Of a stretch of 64,000 bases of DNA, positions 47,892-56,587 are shown piece after piece (the first letter of the stretch is position 1; the number at the start of each line of letters is the position of its first letter). The notes under the pieces were generated by a model. The model made no database searches and had not been told where the DNA came from. It worked only from the letters and a program-made list of their open reading frames with translations. Made by a program: the position numbers and the translations under genes. This DNA is from JANPCX01 sp050916095 (GTDB lineage: Bacteria; Pseudomonadota; Gammaproteobacteria; Burkholderiales; Burkholderiaceae_C), in contig CP050901.1 in NCBI GenBank assembly GCA_050916095.1, positions 4,278,001-4,342,000 on the forward strand. Direction: 5' to 3'.

Positions 47892-50444
47892 TCAATCGCT
47901 CTCCGCCACCCATTGCCCTTGCTGATAACGCGCGATCCGTTTCGTGGCGCTGGTCGCATCCAACTGAAACAAATGCAGCCACTGCCCGTCCAGCAGTTGT
48001 CTCACCAGCGCGTGTTTTTCAATCACCGCGTTCAGCATGGCTTGCGGTGCTTCGATGAACACGGACAAGCGCAGCGGTGTGTGGCGCAAGTGGGTGCCGT
48101 CGTGCAGTGACTGCCAGGGCAGGCCGATTCGCAAGTCGCCGCCATTGCCCTCAAACACCCCGAGCCGCCCGCCCACCACGTTGTGCAGCACTTTGTTGCC
48201 GCTGCCATAACGGCGGTTGTCCACGGTGCTGGCGTGGTACTGCATGTTGATCCAGTGGGTGACCACCATGGGCGCGGTCATGATGAGTTCCAGCACCTTG
48301 CCGCTGCTGTCTTGCTGCCAATCGTAGTCGTGCAGGAAGCTGCGGCCTTGTAAGTTCATGTGCTGGCTGCGGTGGCGCGGTGCCACGATGAAGGCGGCGT
48401 TGTTGGCCAGGCCCCATTCGGGGCGGACTTGGGCCCAGTCGTTGGCGCGTTCTTGAACCCGCTGCTGCAGAGCCGCCGTGTCATTCCAAGCCAAACCGAG
48501 AGACGGCGCGCGCTCCGCACGAGCCAGTTGGCCCGCTTGCAGGAGCACCGCTTGCAACGCGGCCACATCGGCTTGGTGGCTGCTGGGCACCAGGTCCAGG
48601 TCGAACAGTTCGAGCGCATCGGTGGTGGTGTTATGCAGCCCAGCCAAGAAACAAGTACTGGCAGGAATGGTGATGCCGCGTGCGGCCAGGCCGACGCGAA
48701 TATCGGCATCGTTCAACAAGGACGCCAACACGCGGGCATTGACCTCGCCGGTTTGCCCGCCACAGGCACCGCAGTCCAAGCCCGCCGCGTGCGGGTTGTT
48801 GGCGCTTTGGCTGCCGTGGCCGGCCAGCAGCACCAGTCGGGCGAAGTCGCGCGTGAGGCCCATGGCACCCAAGATGCCAGCGGCCATGTCGCAGCGCTGG
48901 GCGAGCACAGCCGCCGCTTCTGGGCCTGTGGCTGCGGTTGAATGCGAAGGCAGGCGCGGGCGCATGTGGGCTTGTTGCTGGGCCGACAGCCCCGTTTGTT
49001 CGACCGCTGCAGTGTGGCCTCTGCGGGCCAGGCTCTTGCGCAGCAGCTTGGCGCCAGACCACCAGCCACAAGCCTCCACAAAGGAAAAACCTGAACTCGG
49101 TTGGCTGCGAAAGTCTTGCCACATCTGCTGCCATTGCAAGGCGTGCTGGCGGCGTTTGAGCAAGGTTCGGCCCAGCGACGGTTCGTCGCAAACCTCGGTG
49201 GCACACCAGGCGGGGGCCAACAGCCCTGGCAGTTGCGGGCGCGTCATCGCGGTGCCACTGGGGTTGTAGGCGATGGGCAAGCCAAAAAATCCGGCGAATC
49301 CCATCGTTTGCACCTTGGGGCTGCTGGCTTCCAGGGCGCGGCGAAATACCTCGGAGCGCACGTCGATGCAAAACACGGCTTGCACCGCCGCAGGCTCTTG
49401 GTGGGGCAAGGATGGCTGCAACAGCCCTTGGCACAGACGCTCTTGGTGGGCGCGCTCCAGGGCGGTTTGCAGCAACCAATCGTTGCGTTGGTTGAAGGGC
49501 ACGGCGGCTTGTGCCACGGGGCTGGAGGATGCAAAAGCACGGGGTGTCCAACCTAGACCCGGCGCATGAAGAACCCACTCCCAGGCCAAACGAATGGCCA
49601 AGAGTTGCAGCAAGGCTTCCTGATCGGCGGGCGCGGGTTGTGGCCCCAAATTGGTTTGCCAGCGCTCGTAAGCGCACCAAGAGGCCCAGCCATTCACGCT
49701 GAGCAACAAGGCGGTGTAGTAGTGGGCGCAGGCGGCGTCGGGCACGGCCAGGGCTTGCGTGGCCCAGGCGATCAATGCTTTGGGGCTGGAGGGCAGTTGC
49801 TGCACTTTGGCGCGCCAGCCTTTGAAGCCGGTCAACAAAGCAGGCCCCACGTCGTTTTGCGCTTGTTCGCGCCAACTGGCGTACAGGCCCACCTGGCGGT
49901 CGGGCGACCAGGCCGCTTGGTTGCGGTCAAAGTAGGCGGCGCAATGCTGGCTGATGTGCTGGGTGAGTACATCGTTCCAGGCCATGGCGTGGGTGAGGTC
50001 GCGCTGCGCATCCACGGCGTCGCTCACCAGCGGCAGGCGCTGCGCAGGCCCATCAGCTTGCTGTAGGTGGGTCAGCAAGGCGTCTGCCGACATGCCCAGG
50101 CTCTCGAGCGCTGCATCGCCTGCGCTGTGTTGGATGGCCCACTCCAGGTGCCGACGTTCAAACGCGCCCGCTTGCCACTGCGCCAGGTAGTAACTGCGTG
50201 GCATCAAGAGCGAGGTGCCCGAGAGTTCTCGCAAACGGGCTGCGGCCACCGCCATCGGCTGCCCCACAAAACCCCAATAAGGGTTCACGGCGATGAACTG
50301 ATCCAAGGGCCAAGTGGGTGCAATGCGCCCGCAGGCCACGGCCAAGGCCTCTTGTTGTGCGGGGTTGAGCGCGGGCTGGGTATGGGCCGCAGCAGCAGCG
50401 TGGGTGGGAGCAGCCATTGGCCTATCGGCAAGAACAGTTGTCAT
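47892..50444 (-). CDS. dabA: DabA, inorganic carbon transporter subunit (DUF2309, UPF0753)
   Basis: An 850-residue cytosolic, carbonic-anhydrase-like protein that with DabB forms an energised CO2/bicarbonate uptake system. The beta-CA-like active site is visible: CIDVRSEVFRRALE supplies Cys and Asp, and GHGSQSANNPHAAGLDCGAC supplies the second zinc His and Cys. The start ATG 50444 overlaps the dabB stop by one base (TGATG), so the subunits are coupled. The frame extends upstream to 50549 but is only the dabB 3' end. It marks a need for CO2 accumulation, as in chemoautotrophs or strongly anaplerotic heterotrophs. Confidence 0.93.
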   Translation of the reverse strand: MTTVLADRPMAAPTHAAAAAHTQPALNPAQQEALAVACGRIAPTWPLDQFIAVNPYWGFVGQPMAVAAARLRELSGTSLLMPRSYYLAQWQAGAFERRHLEWAIQHSAGDAALESLGMSADALLTHLQQADGPAQRLPLVSDAVDAQRDLTHAMAWNDVLTQHISQHCAAYFDRNQAAWSPDRQVGLYASWREQAQNDVGPALLTGFKGWRAKVQQLPSSPKALIAWATQALAVPDAACAHYYTALLLSVNGWASWCAYERWQTNLGPQPAPADQEALLQLLAIRLAWEWVLHAPGLGWTPRAFASSSPVAQAAVPFNQRNDWLLQTALERAHQERLCQGLLQPSLPHQEPAAVQAVFCIDVRSEVFRRALEASSPKVQTMGFAGFFGLPIAYNPSGTAMTRPQLPGLLAPAWCATEVCDEPSLGRTLLKRRQHALQWQQMWQDFRSQPSSGFSFVEACGWWSGAKLLRKSLARRGHTAAVEQTGLSAQQQAHMRPRLPSHSTAATGPEAAAVLAQRCDMAAGILGAMGLTRDFARLVLLAGHGSQSANNPHAAGLDCGACGGQTGEVNARVLASLLNDADIRVGLAARGITIPASTCFLAGLHNTTTDALELFDLDLVPSSHQADVAALQAVLLQAGQLARAERAPSLGLAWNDTAALQQRVQERANDWAQVRPEWGLANNAAFIVAPRHRSQHMNLQGRSFLHDYDWQQDSSGKVLELIMTAPMVVTHWINMQYHASTVDNRRYGSGNKVLHNVVGGRLGVFEGNGGDLRIGLPWQSLHDGTHLRHTPLRLSVFIEAPQAMLNAVIEKHALVRQLLDGQWLHLFQLDATSATKRIARYQQGQWVAESD

Positions 50445-52204
50445 CACAACACTCCAGAAGTGGTTTGGGGCATGGCAGGCACTGGCGAGGTGGTGACCCC
50501 AGGGGACAAGCGCAAGGGCCAGACACGCAAGGCCAAGCGGGTGAACCATTCATCCAAGTGCAGCCCAGCGAAAAACCAGGGGTAGAGTTTTTGAGCGAAC
50601 GCCCCCTGCGGCCGGGCACGGATCACGTTTTGCACCAGAAACAACAGCACAAAACTCGCCGCCACCCACGTCAACAACATGGGGCTGGGCGCGGCCACGG
50701 AAGGCCCGCCCATCCACCCATTCAATGCGCCGTTCAGTGCGAAATACAGCAGCGCCAGCAGCAAGGTCAACACGCTACACAGCAGCACGGCAGTGCCGCC
50801 GTACCGCCCAGCCTGGGCATTGAACCAAGGCGTCAAGGCCAAGCAGAAAATGCCTGTCAGCACCACCGTGGTTCCGTTGACGGTACTCAAACTGGCGGCC
50901 CCCATGTGGGGCGCAAGCGCACCGTTCCAAAGCGCTGCGGCGAGCATGACCACAGCCAAGCCAGCGCACACCGCCAGGGCCGTTGCCCCCACACTTGGCG
51001 CAGCGCGCGCTGGCGTCATTCGCTGCAAACGGGCCTGCTCTACGGCACCCCCGGCAGCCAAAAATGCATGCGCTTTGTAGAGCGAGTGCGCCAGCAGGTG
51101 CAACAGCGCCAGGCTGTAAGCCCCCAGGCCACACTGCATCAGCATGAAACCCATTTGGGCGCAGGTGGACCAGGCCAGCATCACCTTCACGCTGATGCGC
51201 GTCATCATCACCAAGGCCGCCACCACCGCCGTGGTGCTGCCCACCACCACCAGCAAGGTTTGCGCGGCAGGCACCTCCGCCACCAAGGCAGCCAGGCGAA
51301 TCAGCACCAAACCGCCGAGGTTGACCACCCCCGCATGCAGCAAAGCAGAGACCGGTGTTGGCGCTTCCATCACTTGAATCAACCAGCCATGTACAGGCAG
51401 TTGTGCGCACTTCAGAACCGCCGCGATGGCGAACAGCACAGCCGCCACCTGCAGGGCCAGTGGCAGGCCACTGGAGGTTTGGCTCAGGGCCGCCACCTGC
51501 ACCAACAATTGATCGATCTCCAAGCTGCCCGTGCTGGCACCCACCAAGGCCACAGCCGCCAACAGACACAACTCGGCCACGCGGCTGACCAGGGCTTTTT
51601 TGTGGGCCACCAAGAGGGCTTGTGGCCTGTCGGCATAAAAGGTCAGCAAGGCATTCAAGGCCAGGCTGGTGGCGATCCAGGCCAACACCAACACACCCAG
51701 GTTGTTGCTCACCACCACGCCGCTCACCGCCGCCAGAGTCCACATCAGGCTGCGCACATAACGCGCCTGCTGCGGCTCACCGGCCAGGTAGGTCTGCGAA
51801 TAACCAACAATCACCCAGCCCAAAAAACTCACCAGCAGCAATACCGTGCTGGTCACCGCATCAAGCCGAAAACTCAAGCGCAGCTCACCCCAGTGGCCCA
51901 GGGACAGAAGTGACCAACCCGGCAGCGTGACGGGCCCGTTCAAGGCCACCCAAAACAAACTGCACAAAGCAGCCGCGATCGCTGCCAAGCTCGCGGCTTG
52001 TGCCAGGCGCCAGGCCCACAACAACGACGACACCCAACGACTGCCGAAAGCGGCCAGCCCATAGAGCAGCAAGGGTGCAGCTAGCAAAACGGTTTGAGCG
52101 GCTTCGGGGTTTGTCCAAGTGATGGCTTGCAAATTCAAGAGCGTGCTCCCAACAGGTCGTGATGCCCGCACTGTGCCGAGGAAAGCGTCTTCTGTAAAAT
52201 TCAT
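50444..52204 (-). CDS. dabB: DabB, NuoL-like membrane subunit of the DAB carbon pump
   Basis: A 586-residue multi-pass membrane protein of the antiporter-like NuoL/MrpA family. Conserved stretches include AVLKCAQLPVHGWLIQVMEAPTPVS (helix-7/8 region with the key Lys) and LLHAGVVNLGGLVLIRLAA. It is the cation-coupled partner of DabA and does not belong to a complex I operon. The start ATG 52204 is 36 bases from the divergent LysR gene, with a shared operator between. Confidence 0.92.
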   Translation of the reverse strand: MNFTEDAFLGTVRASRPVGSTLLNLQAITWTNPEAAQTVLLAAPLLLYGLAAFGSRWVSSLLWAWRLAQAASLAAIAAALCSLFWVALNGPVTLPGWSLLSLGHWGELRLSFRLDAVTSTVLLLVSFLGWVIVGYSQTYLAGEPQQARYVRSLMWTLAAVSGVVVSNNLGVLVLAWIATSLALNALLTFYADRPQALLVAHKKALVSRVAELCLLAAVALVGASTGSLEIDQLLVQVAALSQTSSGLPLALQVAAVLFAIAAVLKCAQLPVHGWLIQVMEAPTPVSALLHAGVVNLGGLVLIRLAALVAEVPAAQTLLVVVGSTTAVVAALVMMTRISVKVMLAWSTCAQMGFMLMQCGLGAYSLALLHLLAHSLYKAHAFLAAGGAVEQARLQRMTPARAAPSVGATALAVCAGLAVVMLAAALWNGALAPHMGAASLSTVNGTTVVLTGIFCLALTPWFNAQAGRYGGTAVLLCSVLTLLLALLYFALNGALNGWMGGPSVAAPSPMLLTWVAASFVLLFLVQNVIRARPQGAFAQKLYPWFFAGLHLDEWFTRLALRVWPLRLSPGVTTSPVPAMPQTTSGVL

Positions 52205-52218
52205 ACTTTGTTAGTAAA

Positions 52219-52235
52219 CGTTCTTTAATACAGAA
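52219..52235. promoter_or_regulatory. Candidate LysR operator in the dabB-lysR divergent region
   Basis: GTTCT (52219-52223), a 7-base centre and AGAAC (52231-52235) form a dyad with the T-N11-A form of LysR sites. The whole divergent intergenic region is only 36 bases, so the site must control both genes. Confidence 0.5.
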
Positions 52236-52240
52236 CATTG

Positions 52241-53155
52241 ATGTCCAAACTGAACTTTCACCACCTGCACTACTTCTGGGCCGTGGCCAAAGAGGGCAAC
52301 CTCACACGGGCCGCAGCGCAACTGCATGTGTCGCAGTCGGCCCTTTCCACCCAGATCAAACAACTGGAAGACCAACTCGGCCAAGCGCTGTTTTCACGCC
52401 AAGGGCGCACGCTGGTGCTGACCGAAGCGGGGCATTTGGCGATGAACTACGCCGAAACCATCTTCAACACCGGGCAAGAGTTGATGGCACTGCTGCGCGA
52501 TGGCCAGCAGCGCAGCAAACAGGTGCTGCGCATAGGCGCAGTCGCCACCTTGTCACGCAACTTTCAAGAAAACTTGGTGCGCCCCCTGCTGGGGCACAGC
52601 GACGTGGAGCTTTTGTTGCAGTCGGGCAGCCTGGACGATTTATTGGGCCGCTTGTCGGTGCACAAGCTGGACCTGGTGCTGTCCAATCGGCGGGTGCATA
52701 GCGACGCAGAGAACCCCTGGCGCTGTCGGCGCATTGCGCGCCAACCCGTGAGTTTGGTGGGCAAACCGCGCCCCACCGGCAAACCCTTTCGCTGGCCGCG
52801 CGATCTGGGCGAACAGCCGCTGCTCCTGCCCAGCCGCGACAGCGACATTCGCAGTGGCTTTGACCAACTGTGTGAGCAAGCGGGCCTGCGTTACACCATC
52901 TTGGCCGAGGTGGACGACATGGCCATGCTGCGCCTCTTGGCCCGCGACTCGGCCCGCACCGCTGGCAGCATCGCCCTCATGCCCACCGTGGTGGTGCAAG
53001 ACGAACTCAAAAGCGGCAAACTCGCCGAGTACTGCGTGGTGCCCGATCTGTTTGAAAGTTTTTACGCCATCACGGTCAAACGCCACTTCGAGCCGCCGCT
53101 GCTCACGCAGTTGCTGAAGCGGCGCGAAGCCGATGTGCTGGGTTTGGCGGCGTAG
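52241..53155 (+). CDS. LysR-family transcriptional regulator (NhaR-like), probable dab regulator
   Basis: A 304-residue protein. The N-terminal winged helix-turn-helix has LTRAAAQLHVSQSALSTQIK, and the C-terminal effector domain starts near VLRIGAVATLSRNF. The overall pattern is close to NhaR, a sodium/pH sensor. Divergent placement 36 bases from dabB indicates control of the carbon pump, possibly by a carbon metabolite. ATG 52241 is chosen over the TTG three bases upstream. Confidence 0.88.
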   Translation: MSKLNFHHLHYFWAVAKEGNLTRAAAQLHVSQSALSTQIKQLEDQLGQALFSRQGRTLVLTEAGHLAMNYAETIFNTGQELMALLRDGQQRSKQVLRIGAVATLSRNFQENLVRPLLGHSDVELLLQSGSLDDLLGRLSVHKLDLVLSNRRVHSDAENPWRCRRIARQPVSLVGKPRPTGKPFRWPRDLGEQPLLLPSRDSDIRSGFDQLCEQAGLRYTILAEVDDMAMLRLLARDSARTAGSIALMPTVVVQDELKSGKLAEYCVVPDLFESFYAITVKRHFEPPLLTQLLKRREADVLGLAA

Positions 53156-53160
53156 TTTTC

Positions 53161-53547
53161 TCAGAGTTTCGCCAACACCGGTGGCCCGATGTTGAACGTC
53201 GCGCTTTGAATTTTTCCGTGGGCCACTTGGTAAATACAAACCAACTCCACGTGACCTGGTCCTTCGGGAAAGGTGCGGGTGACCTCTTCGTGATCGATCA
53301 CCACATGACCAATCACCGTGCGGCTGAGTAATTTGGCGAACAAATTGGGTTCAGAAAAGCGCGGCGCTGTACGCGCGCGAATCGCAGCATGACCATCAGC
53401 CAACAACTCGCCGCCCAGGGCAAACTGTTTGGCATCTTCAGCATAAGTGGCGAGCCAAGCGTCCAGGTCTTTGGCGTTGTAGGCGTCCAGTTGGCGCTGG
53501 ACGATGGTTTCGGGGCTGAGGTGGTTGAGCATGAGATTAGAGAACAT
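53161..53547 (-). CDS. SnoaL-like / NTF2-fold protein
   Basis: A 128-residue NTF2-like protein. ETIVQRQLDAYNAKDLDAWLA and TYAEDAKQF near the N-terminus are the family's opening helix and strand, and VELVCIYQVAHGKIQ is the late strand. Members bind or isomerise small molecules; the ligand is unknown. The start ATG 53547 overlaps the upstream gene's stop by one base (TGATG), so it forms a two-gene unit with it. Confidence 0.85.
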   Translation of the reverse strand: MFSNLMLNHLSPETIVQRQLDAYNAKDLDAWLATYAEDAKQFALGGELLADGHAAIRARTAPRFSEPNLFAKLLSRTVIGHVVIDHEEVTRTFPEGPGHVELVCIYQVAHGKIQSATFNIGPPVLAKL

Positions 53548-53999
53548 CAATAGACGGCATCTGGTCGGTAGTGTGTCGCATGGGCGGGTGTGTACTCGGC
53601 CAGCGGGCCGGCATGGATGGTCTCCATCGACACTCGCTCGGCGCTGCCGAAGTAGACCTGAACCTGCACAGACGGCAGTGTTGGGTCATCAAGTGCTCGC
53701 ACCAGCAGGGGCTCACGCGCGTACCAAAGTGGCTCGTCGATTTGTTCCAGCACATCCATCTGGGCCAAGGTGGTGGCATCCACCTCAAACACTTCACCCA
53801 CCACAAACTCACCCTCACCCGGACGGCTCACCAGCCACGGCACCCGTGTGGGCCCAATCAGGTAAAGCGGATACCTCTGCACCGTCACAAACCTACCCGG
53901 CACACGGATGCCGGTATTGATGTGGAAATTCGGGAAACCGGTTTTGAGGGTGCCGTAAACAAAGATCCGTCTGGGGTCTGACTGTTTGGTGGTGGTCAT
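53547..53999 (-). CDS. Gamma-glutamylcyclotransferase-like (AIG2/GGCT) protein
   Basis: A 150-residue GGCT-fold protein with FVYGTLKTGFPNF (the YGSL-type motif that binds the gamma-glutamyl group) and GEVFEVDATTLAQMDVLE with the catalytic Glu region. Family members release 5-oxoproline from gamma-glutamyl compounds. The start is ATG 53999; ATG 54011 is possible, and the frame is open to 54206 without similarity. Coupled to the SnoaL-like gene. Confidence 0.85.
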   Translation of the reverse strand: MTTTKQSDPRRIFVYGTLKTGFPNFHINTGIRVPGRFVTVQRYPLYLIGPTRVPWLVSRPGEGEFVVGEVFEVDATTLAQMDVLEQIDEPLWYAREPLLVRALDDPTLPSVQVQVYFGSAERVSMETIHAGPLAEYTPAHATHYRPDAVY

Positions 54000-54059
54000 T
54001 TTGAGTTTCATTCGTTTGGCACTGCGACCCACTTCAACCGCGCAACCCGCCCATTTTGA

Positions 54060-54221
54060 TGCGCAGCGCCGACTTGGCGCAAGATCAAACCCATTGATGC
54101 CACCACCGGCCTGGGCCTGCCCCTGCTCGGTGCGTCTTTCATCAAACTCAGCAACCCCGCCGCCCAGCCTGGGGTGTCGGGAAACTATGGCATCACTTGG
54201 CCGCACATGATGACGAAGTGA
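54060..54221 (+). pseudogene. Gene remnant (C-terminal fragment)
   Basis: A 53-codon frame with no start codon at its head that reads like protein: IDATTGLGLPLLGASFIKLS, then GVSGNYGITWPHMMTK to the stop. It is squeezed between two minus-strand genes and would be the end of a lost plus-strand gene. I cannot name the family. Confidence 0.35.
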
Positions 54222-54243
54222 GGCGCATCAATGCGGCCTCCCA

Positions 54244-55167
54244 TCAAAGCGCTGGCCAAGACAGAGAAAGGCGGCTGACGAAACACTGCGTGCGGCCCGT
54301 GAGCGGACAAACAAACGACAACTGCTGCGCCAGCAAGCGCAGCGGGTTGTCGTAGTCCCCAACCAAATCACTGGGCGCGGCAGCCTGCAACACGGGATAA
54401 ATCCTGTCGCCCACGATGGGTAAACCCAGCGATGACATCTGAATCCGCAATTGGTGTTTGCGACCCGTGAGAGGGTGCAAGCGGTAACGGGCCCATGCGC
54501 CCAGAACCTCCAAGCGTTCGATCGCTGTGTGTGCATTGGCTGGCCCCGCCGCCTCACGCATTTGCATGAAGGACTGCGGTTTTTCTTCGAGGCGGCTGTT
54601 CACCGTACGCGGAAAACTCAACTCGGGCCGGTAGGGCGCGATTGCTTCGTACTGTTTCTGCACCTGCTGGTTTCTAAACAGCGCGTGGTAGGGGTCGCGC
54701 TCTGAGGGTTTGACGCTGAAGGCGACCAAACCGGCTGTCTCCAAGTCAATCCGGTGCAAGGGTGTGAGCTGGGGCAAACCGAGTTTGCGTTTCAGACGCA
54801 CGAGCAACGTTTCCTGAACAAAACGGCCACCGGGTGTGACGGGCAAAAAATGTGGCTTGTCCGCTACCACCAGGTGTTCGTCTTGGTAGACCACCACCTC
54901 GTCAAAGGGAATGCGCGGTTCGGCCTGCACATGGCGAAAGTAATACACCTTGCTGTGAGCGCGGTAGGGCGCATCAGGCGGCAGGGCTTGTTGCGCTTCG
55001 TCCAGCACCCAACCGTCGCTCAAGCGCTGGTGCCACTGCGCCATATCCACCTGAGGAAAGCGGTGAACCAAAAATTCCAACACGGTGGCCCAAGGGCCAG
55101 GGGGCAAGGCGACGGTGCTGGCGCTGACGCCGTCGCGCTGTAGCGACTGATTCAACCTTACTGTATT
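54244..55167 (-). CDS. RluA-family pseudouridine synthase
   Basis: A ~307-residue enzyme that makes pseudouridine in rRNA or tRNA. The catalytic Asp is in LTPLHRIDLETAGLVAFS (HRxD motif), and GRKHQLRIQMSSLGLPIVGD near the C-terminus is the substrate-binding KHQLR box. There is an N-terminal domain of ~90 residues with S4-like features (WHQRLSDGWVLDE). The start is unclear: GTG 55167 lies in the flank of a dispersed repeat, and the frame extends to 55191 inside it. The repeat insertion may have changed the translation start. Confidence 0.88.
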   Translation of the reverse strand, partial: NTVRLNQSLQRDGVSASTVALPPGPWATVLEFLVHRFPQVDMAQWHQRLSDGWVLDEAQQALPPDAPYRAHSKVYYFRHVQAEPRIPFDEVVVYQDEHLVVADKPHFLPVTPGGRFVQETLLVRLKRKLGLPQLTPLHRIDLETAGLVAFSVKPSERDPYHALFRNQQVQKQYEAIAPYRPELSFPRTVNSRLEEKPQSFMQMREAAGPANAHTAIERLEVLGAWARYRLHPLTGRKHQLRIQMSSLGLPIVGDRIYPVLQAAAPSDLVGDYDNPLRLLAQQLSFVCPLTGRTQCFVSRLSLSWPAL

Positions 55168-55252
55168 CACGACAAACCACCCTCCGTTCACCCTGAGCTT
55201 GTCGAAGGGCCTGCACCAAGGTTCGCGCTGGCCTCGACAGACTCTGTCCTAT
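55157..55252. repeat. Dispersed repeat, copy 5 (partial)
   Basis: TATTCACGACAAACC flank, then CCGTTCACCCTGAGCTTGTC-GAAGGGCCTGCACC, AGGTTCGCGCTGGCCTCGAC and a decayed right end. It is in tandem with copy 6, and its left flank reaches the start region of the RluA-type gene. Confidence 0.75.
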
Positions 55253-55257
55253 TGATG

Positions 55258-55385
55258 TTTACCTTATTCACGACAACCTCCAGCCCGTTCGCCCTGAGCC
55301 TGTCGAAGGGCCTGCACCGAGGTTCGCGCTGGCTTCGACAGGCTCAGCCCGAACGGTGTCTGGTGTCGCGATTTATGTAAGGCTC
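55258..55385. repeat. Dispersed repeat, copy 6
   Basis: Full-length and well preserved: flank TTATTCACGACAACC, then CCGTTCGCCCTGAGCCTGTC, GAAGGGCCTGCACCGAGGTT, CGCGCTGGCTTCGACAGGCT, CAGCCCGAACGGTGT and the tail CGCGATTTATGTAAGGC. The two halves are an imperfect inverted repeat. A third, decayed piece may follow up to ~55450. Confidence 0.8.
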
Positions 55386-55458
55386 AATAAGCCCCGTCGA
55401 AAGGCCAGCCCAAACGGCGTGTGTTGTCATGCTTGATGTAGCGCTCAACAGGTTCAGT

Positions 55459-56274
55459 TCAAGCGGACTCATCCAGCCTTCGCGCCCGCTGCAAGCGCCA
55501 AGCGTTGGCGGGGTCGGCCTCGGGTCCATCCCCATAGACCTGCTCTGCCGTGGTGGCGGTCTCGTTCAATTGCGTGTCCAGGGCAATGCGGTTGTCGAAG
55601 ACAAAACACTCGCCCTTCCAGTCTTTGTCGGCGTCGGGCAGGGCTTGAAAGTAGTTCAGCACGCCGCCGTCCAACTGGTAAACATCCAGCCCCAGGCCAT
55701 GCTGCATCCAGCCGCCGAGTTTTTCGCAGCGGATGCCGCCGGTGCAGTACATGGCCACCCGCTTGCCCTCGTTTTTCCACTGCTGTGCATGGGCCTGAAC
55801 GTAGGCGGGAAAGTCTCGGAAGTGGGTGACACCCGGGTCGATGGCCCCTTGAAAGTGGCCGAGCTTGAACTCGAAGCTGTTGCGGTTGTCCAGCAGCACC
55901 ACATCGTCTTGCGTGATGAACTCGCGCCAGGCCTGCGGGCTCAGCGTGGCACCGCCGGGCGGCAAGTCCACCGCCTCGGGCGGCAGACCCACGGCCACCA
56001 CTTCGGGCTTGGTGTGCACCTTCATGCGCGCAAATGGGGGCGTGATGCACCGGCTGCTTTTGTAGGGCATGTCCGCAAAACGCGGGTCTTGGGCCAAGGC
56101 TTCTTGAAAGGCAGCGACTGCGGTCTCGGACCCCGCAATCACTCCATTGATGCCCTCGCTTGCCACCAAGATGCTGCCCGTGAGCTGGGTGGTCAGGCCA
56201 CGTAACCATGCTGCAACGGGTTCAGGCTCGTCGAGCTGAACAAAGCGGTAAAACGCGATGTGTGAGAGTGACAT
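55459..56274 (-). CDS. trhO: tRNA uridine 5-hydroxylase TrhO (rhodanese-like, YceA)
   Basis: A 271-residue protein for oxygen-dependent 5-hydroxyuridine formation at tRNA position 34. An N-terminal ferredoxin-like domain (HIAFYRFVQLDEPEPVAAWL, VASEGINGVIAGS) is followed by a rhodanese domain with the active Cys in MYCTGGIRCEKLGGWM. ATG 56274 is the family start; the frame extends to 56364. It is 5 bases downstream of the DUF427 gene stop, so they are probably cotranscribed. Confidence 0.93.
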   Translation of the reverse strand: MSLSHIAFYRFVQLDEPEPVAAWLRGLTTQLTGSILVASEGINGVIAGSETAVAAFQEALAQDPRFADMPYKSSRCITPPFARMKVHTKPEVVAVGLPPEAVDLPPGGATLSPQAWREFITQDDVVLLDNRNSFEFKLGHFQGAIDPGVTHFRDFPAYVQAHAQQWKNEGKRVAMYCTGGIRCEKLGGWMQHGLGLDVYQLDGGVLNYFQALPDADKDWKGECFVFDNRIALDTQLNETATTAEQVYGDGPEADPANAWRLQRARRLDESA

Positions 56275-56279
56275 GCCGG

Positions 56280-56561
56280 TCAATCCACCACCTGCACGCC
56301 CTTCCAAAAAGCGATGCGTCCTTTGATGTTGGCCGCCGCTTCGCTGGGCTCGGGGTAGAACCACGCTGCGTCGGGGTTCAAGTCACCGTTCACCATGACG
56401 CTGTAGTAATGCGCCTGACCCTTCCACGGGCAGCCGGTACGGTGGTTGCTAAAGGTGAAGTATTCGCGCTTGAGGCTGCTTTCGGGAAAGTAGTGGTTGC
56501 CTTCCACCACGACGGTGTCGTCACTTTCAGCGATGACGGTGTTATTCCAAACAGCTTTCAT
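56280..56561 (-). CDS. DUF427 domain protein
   Basis: A 93-residue protein with the DUF427 pattern: MKAVWNNTVIAESDDTVVVE, then NHYFPESSLKREYF and TGCPWKGQAHYYSV. The start ATG 56561 has AGGAG at good spacing; the frame continues to 56591. Function of the family is unknown. It lies between trhO and the WYL regulator, all on the minus strand. Confidence 0.9.
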   Translation of the reverse strand: MKAVWNNTVIAESDDTVVVEGNHYFPESSLKREYFTFSNHRTGCPWKGQAHYYSVMVNGDLNPDAAWFYPEPSEAAANIKGRIAFWKGVQVVD

Positions 56562-56587
56562 GGGGGCTCTCCTGGTTGTTTGCGGGC

